Origin: Hyphomicrobiales bacterium
Lineage (GTDB): Bacteria; Pseudomonadota; Alphaproteobacteria; Rhizobiales; Rhizobiaceae
NCBI GenBank assembly: GCA_900472575.1
Contig: UCIV01000013.1
Span: forward strand, 1-64,000
Direction of reading: 5' to 3'
DNA length: 64,000 bases
Shown: positions 61,466 to 64,000 of the stretch, piece by piece
Numbering within the stretch: the first letter of the stretch is position 1
Layout of the letters: each line of letters begins with the position of its first letter
The notes under the pieces: model-generated
What the model was told of the DNA's origin: nothing
The model's database searches: none
What the model saw: only the letters and a program-made list of their open reading frames with translations
Made by a program: the position numbers and the translations under genes

Positions 61466-63604
61466 TTACCAGGTATATTTCAACGTCGCCAAAACCTTGC
61501 GGCGATCGCCATAGAAGGCCGACATGCTGGAAGTGTCTACGTGTGTGACATATTCCTTGTCGAACAGGTTCGTCGCGTTGATCGAAAGCGTCACGTCGTC
61601 CTTCACCTTGTAGCGGATGGCAGCATCGAACAGTGTGCGTGATGCCAATGCGATGGTGTTTGCATCGTCGGCGTAAGTCGGGCCGAGGTAACGCATGCCG
61701 AGAGCAAGGCTCAAGTCACCGAGAATACCGTTTCCAGGGACCGTATAGTCAGCCCAGAGAGAGACCATGTTCTTTGGAACGCGCGCCGGCCGCTTTCCGA
61801 CATTCGCAGCAACAAGATCCTCCTCAATTTCTGCATCCCAATAGGAGTAACCAGCCGTCAAGTTTAGAGTATCAGAAAGAGCGACCTTACCCTCTAATTC
61901 CAGACCGCGGACGTTTATCTTGCCGATCTGATACTGGAAATAAGTTGGCGCGGAGCCATACTGGAGGACATTCTTTTGAGTCAAATCAAACAGCGCAGCC
62001 GTAAAGAGTATGTCGGTGCCCAGCGGCTGGTATTTTGCACCAATCTCGTACTGGGTTCCTTCCTGTGCTTTGGCCTCGCCCACCAGCGTAGAACGGCTCG
62101 CGCCGATCGGCTGGAAAGATTCCACGTAGCTACCATAGAACGAGAGCTCATCCGTCGCCTTGAATGTCAGTCCCGCCCGTGGGGTGAAGGCTTCGTCAAC
62201 AGCACTGTCGCTGCCTGAATCAGTATCGGCATGATCGTAACGCCCACCGAGGGTGAGTATCCAACGCTTGTCGAACGTCAACTCCTCCTGAAGATAGATG
62301 CTCTTCGTCGCCTGAGTGCCTTCGGTTATTGACGCAGGATAGAATCCGATACTGCCCGCCCCAGAATAGACCGGATCAAATGGATCGATCGCCGGCAGTA
62401 CGCCATCAAGACGACGCTCCCGAAGCTTGTGATGCTCATAACTTACACCGAGGAGAGTGCGGCTATCAAAAAGACCGAAGCTCGCGTCATATTGGAGCTG
62501 GTTATCTATATCGAAGCGCTTGGCTTCTCCATAAACACCGAGCGCGCCGCGATCTGCCGCAGGATCGGCTGAGGTCGCGTAAACGCCTTCATAAGTCAGA
62601 TCGAGATTGGTGTAGCGGGCATTCTGCCGGAACTCCAAACCATTTCCGAGATTCTGGCGAAAGTCATAACCGATGTTTCGCTCAATCGTGTCCATATTGT
62701 CGAAATCCGGTTCACCCAGATAGGTTTCCGAATCGATTTCGTCTCTCAGGCTATAGGGAATGCTGTGAGATGTGCTGCCATTCCGCTTGTTGTAGCTGGT
62801 CAGCAGCGTGAAGTCCGTATCAGCAGAAGGACTGAAGGTCAGCGCCGGGGCAATATAAACTCTGTCATCCTGGCTGTAATCGATACCCTGCTTCGCGTCC
62901 TGCCACTTGGCGGTCAGACGATAGGACCAGACTCCATCCGGGTCGATCGGACCACCAAAATCTGTACCCGTTTCGATGTGATCCTCGCCGAAGGTCGTGT
63001 AGACCTCACCAAACTTGTAGTCTTGCGGCCGCTTGCTGATGGCGTTGACGATGCCGCCGGGCTGCGAGATGCCAAAGAGCGTCGAGTTTGCGCCCTTCAA
63101 AACCTCCATCCGCTGCATCCCATACGGCTCCATGCGACTGCCCGTAAAATTGATACTACGTACCGGCAATCCATCGAGGAATGTGCTCTGCCCAGTCGAA
63201 TAGAACCCGCGGATCAGATAGTGATCATATCGGTTGTCTGATCCATAGACGTCGGTCAGCACGCCCGGCGTATAGGAAAGCGCTTCATCGAGCGTCTTCA
63301 CGCCACGCTCCTCAAGTTCCTTCTCAGTGACGACCGAAACGGCTGCCGCTGAATCGAGGATCGGCGTGTCGGTCTTCGAACTCGTGCGCGAGCTTTTTGC
63401 AACGATCGTCGAATCGGGCCCGACCGGCGAACCATCGCCCTGCAGGATAATCGGCTTCAACATCGTGCCGGCATCGGTCTCTTCGGCATTCTGAGCAAGA
63501 GCTTGCAGCGGCAGAACAATGGCGCAGCTGGACAAAAGCACGAGAAAACGACCGCGATTGCCGGTCTTTTTTGCGAAAGCATTGAAAACGGTAGAGCCAG
63601 ACAT
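61466..63604 (-). CDS. TonB-dependent ferric-siderophore receptor (FhuA/FoxA-like)
   Basis: A 712-residue outer-membrane receptor. A signal peptide ends near LQALAQNAEE. A plug domain follows (TDTPILDSAAAVSVVTEKEL, LDEALSYTPGVLTDVYGSDN, RYDHYLIRGF, VLKGANSTLFGISQPGGIVN). The beta-barrel ends with aromatic Trp (KVLATLKYTW), the outer-membrane sorting signal. The start at 63604 has AGGAG seven bases ahead. An IRO box lies 70 bases upstream. It is the first gene of a ferric-siderophore uptake region. The plug sequence and RGFYSTGQSTFLDGLPVRS suggest a hydroxamate (ferrichrome-type) siderophore, by family only. Confidence 0.9.
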   Translation of the reverse strand: MSGSTVFNAFAKKTGNRGRFLVLLSSCAIVLPLQALAQNAEETDAGTMLKPIILQGDGSPVGPDSTIVAKSSRTSSKTDTPILDSAAAVSVVTEKELEERGVKTLDEALSYTPGVLTDVYGSDNRYDHYLIRGFYSTGQSTFLDGLPVRSINFTGSRMEPYGMQRMEVLKGANSTLFGISQPGGIVNAISKRPQDYKFGEVYTTFGEDHIETGTDFGGPIDPDGVWSYRLTAKWQDAKQGIDYSQDDRVYIAPALTFSPSADTDFTLLTSYNKRNGSTSHSIPYSLRDEIDSETYLGEPDFDNMDTIERNIGYDFRQNLGNGLEFRQNARYTNLDLTYEGVYATSADPAADRGALGVYGEAKRFDIDNQLQYDASFGLFDSRTLLGVSYEHHKLRERRLDGVLPAIDPFDPVYSGAGSIGFYPASITEGTQATKSIYLQEELTFDKRWILTLGGRYDHADTDSGSDSAVDEAFTPRAGLTFKATDELSFYGSYVESFQPIGASRSTLVGEAKAQEGTQYEIGAKYQPLGTDILFTAALFDLTQKNVLQYGSAPTYFQYQIGKINVRGLELEGKVALSDTLNLTAGYSYWDAEIEEDLVAANVGKRPARVPKNMVSLWADYTVPGNGILGDLSLALGMRYLGPTYADDANTIALASRTLFDAAIRYKVKDDVTLSINATNLFDKEYVTHVDTSSMSAFYGDRRKVLATLKYTW

Positions 63605-63673
63605 AAAGTGCTCCTTCAGCATACGCGAGCAAAATCAGAGGCTTCGCGGCATCAAACGCAAAGCCAAAAAATA

Positions 63674-63688
63674 TGATTGATAAAATCA
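63674..63688 (-). promoter_or_regulatory. IRO box (TGA-N9-TCA), candidate RirA operator for the receptor gene
   Basis: TGATTGATAAAATCA matches TGA-N9-TCA, with 5-base palindromic arms (TGATT and AATCA), in an AT-rich stretch 70 bases ahead of the receptor start. It is the second such box in the window at an iron gene. In Rhizobiales this is the RirA signal. Confidence 0.65.
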
Positions 63689-63784
63689 GGAATTATCGGT
63701 CACCATAAAGTGAGTCAATGCGCGAAGACTTACACCGGCAGCGTATCAACAATATCTGCGGCCGATATGCCACAGGCTGATCGA

Positions 63785-64000
63785 TCAGCCTTCGCCGGAA
63801 GACACGTCCGGCGTTTTCAGATAGCTGAGGACCGCATCCGAAATCATCTGCTTGTGGCGCGCCATCAACCCCTCCTCGGAAAGATCGCGCCTGAAAATCG
63901 CGCCGAACGTGTAGCGATTGGAGACACGGAAGAAACAGAAGGCGCTGATCAGCATGTGAACATCGATTGCATCCGTGCGGCGCAGGAAAACACCATCTCG
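63785..64000 (-). CDS. C-terminal part of a probable TetR-family regulator (cut by window end)
   Basis: An open frame of 71 codons running from the window edge to a TGA at 63785. The visible part reads VFLRRTDAIDVHMLISAFCF, then FRVSNRYTFGAIFRRDLSEE and MARHKQMISDAVLSYLKTP. It has the helical, aromatic-rich pattern of TetR/AcrR C-terminal domains. The DNA-binding half lies outside the window, so the assignment is tentative. It is on the same strand as the receptor gene and about 180 bases upstream of it. Confidence 0.5.
   Translation of the reverse strand, partial: RDGVFLRRTDAIDVHMLISAFCFFRVSNRYTFGAIFRRDLSEEGLMARHKQMISDAVLSYLKTPDVSSGEG

Noticed and set aside
1..64000. tRNA, rRNA, CRISPR, insertion sequences, prophage
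   Set aside because: Reading both strands I found no cloverleaf-like tRNA ends, ribosomal segments, regularly spaced repeats, transposase or phage genes.

Overview
The window looks like part of an alphaproteobacterial, Rhizobiaceae-type genome (Rhizobium/Agrobacterium relatives), probably a secondary replicon or chromid. The reasons are the high-GC coding style, the RepA/RepB partition pair of the repABC class, the density of ABC uptake systems with dedicated catabolic enzymes, and TGA-N9-TCA (IRO/RirA-type) boxes at iron-uptake genes. I see no tRNA, rRNA, CRISPR array, insertion sequence or transposase. Almost all the sequence is coding, in short operons with ATGA-type overlaps.

Layout. 177-7765: a GAF histidine kinase and LuxR-type regulator, divergent from a ribose-class (CUT2) sugar ABC transporter with an SMP-30 lactonase. 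7772-11977: a ferric-iron FbpABC-type transporter read leftward, with an IRO box and a candidate 50-residue membrane peptide. 12148-16377: an envelope operon of lipid A phosphoethanolamine transferase, diacylglycerol kinase and an OmpR-type two-component pair. 16443-20969: YceI, an unknown membrane protein, glutathionyl-hydroquinone reductase, a divergent LysR regulator and an ETHE1/Blh-like metallo-beta-lactamase-fold protein. 21106-23456: repA-repB with no repC visible. 23736-28120: AnmK, 6-phosphogluconate dehydrogenase and a pseudouridine catabolic pair (winged-helix PfkB kinase plus PsuG).

28145-37658 is the most striking region. A divergent urocanase paralogue, a DUF917/S-methyl-thiohydantoin desulfurase-type protein and an M20 carbamoyl-amino-acid hydrolase are read leftward. 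Opposite them are a polar amino-acid ABC transporter, a HutC/GntR regulator and a luciferase-like flavin monooxygenase. No histidase, imidazolonepropionase or formiminoglutamase is present. The set fits catabolism of an S-methylated thio-imidazole (S-methyl-ergothioneine / S-methyl-thiourocanate type) down to glutamate better than ordinary histidine degradation.

37721-49231: small secreted proteins, a second NarL-type two-component system, an AI-2E-family exporter, uronate dehydrogenase plus a ketoglutarate-semialdehyde-type dehydrogenase, and ureidoglycine aminohydrolase. 45585-56022: a PIG-L deacetylase and ROK repressor, divergent from a CUT1 sugar ABC transporter co-transcribed with an argininosuccinate-lyase paralogue and a PfkB kinase. 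This looks like an undescribed pathway for an amide- or amidine-linked sugar conjugate. 56101-57384: a CBS protein and two tandem single-domain receivers. 57502-63604: a ferric-siderophore system (TonB receptor, Tat-exported binding protein, two permeases, ATPase) with an IRO box. The window ends inside a probable TetR-type regulator.

Non-coding stretches are short. The two longest (11978-12147 with the candidate small gene beside it, and 32163-32500) are described among the features. Positions 1-176 hold no gene I can support.
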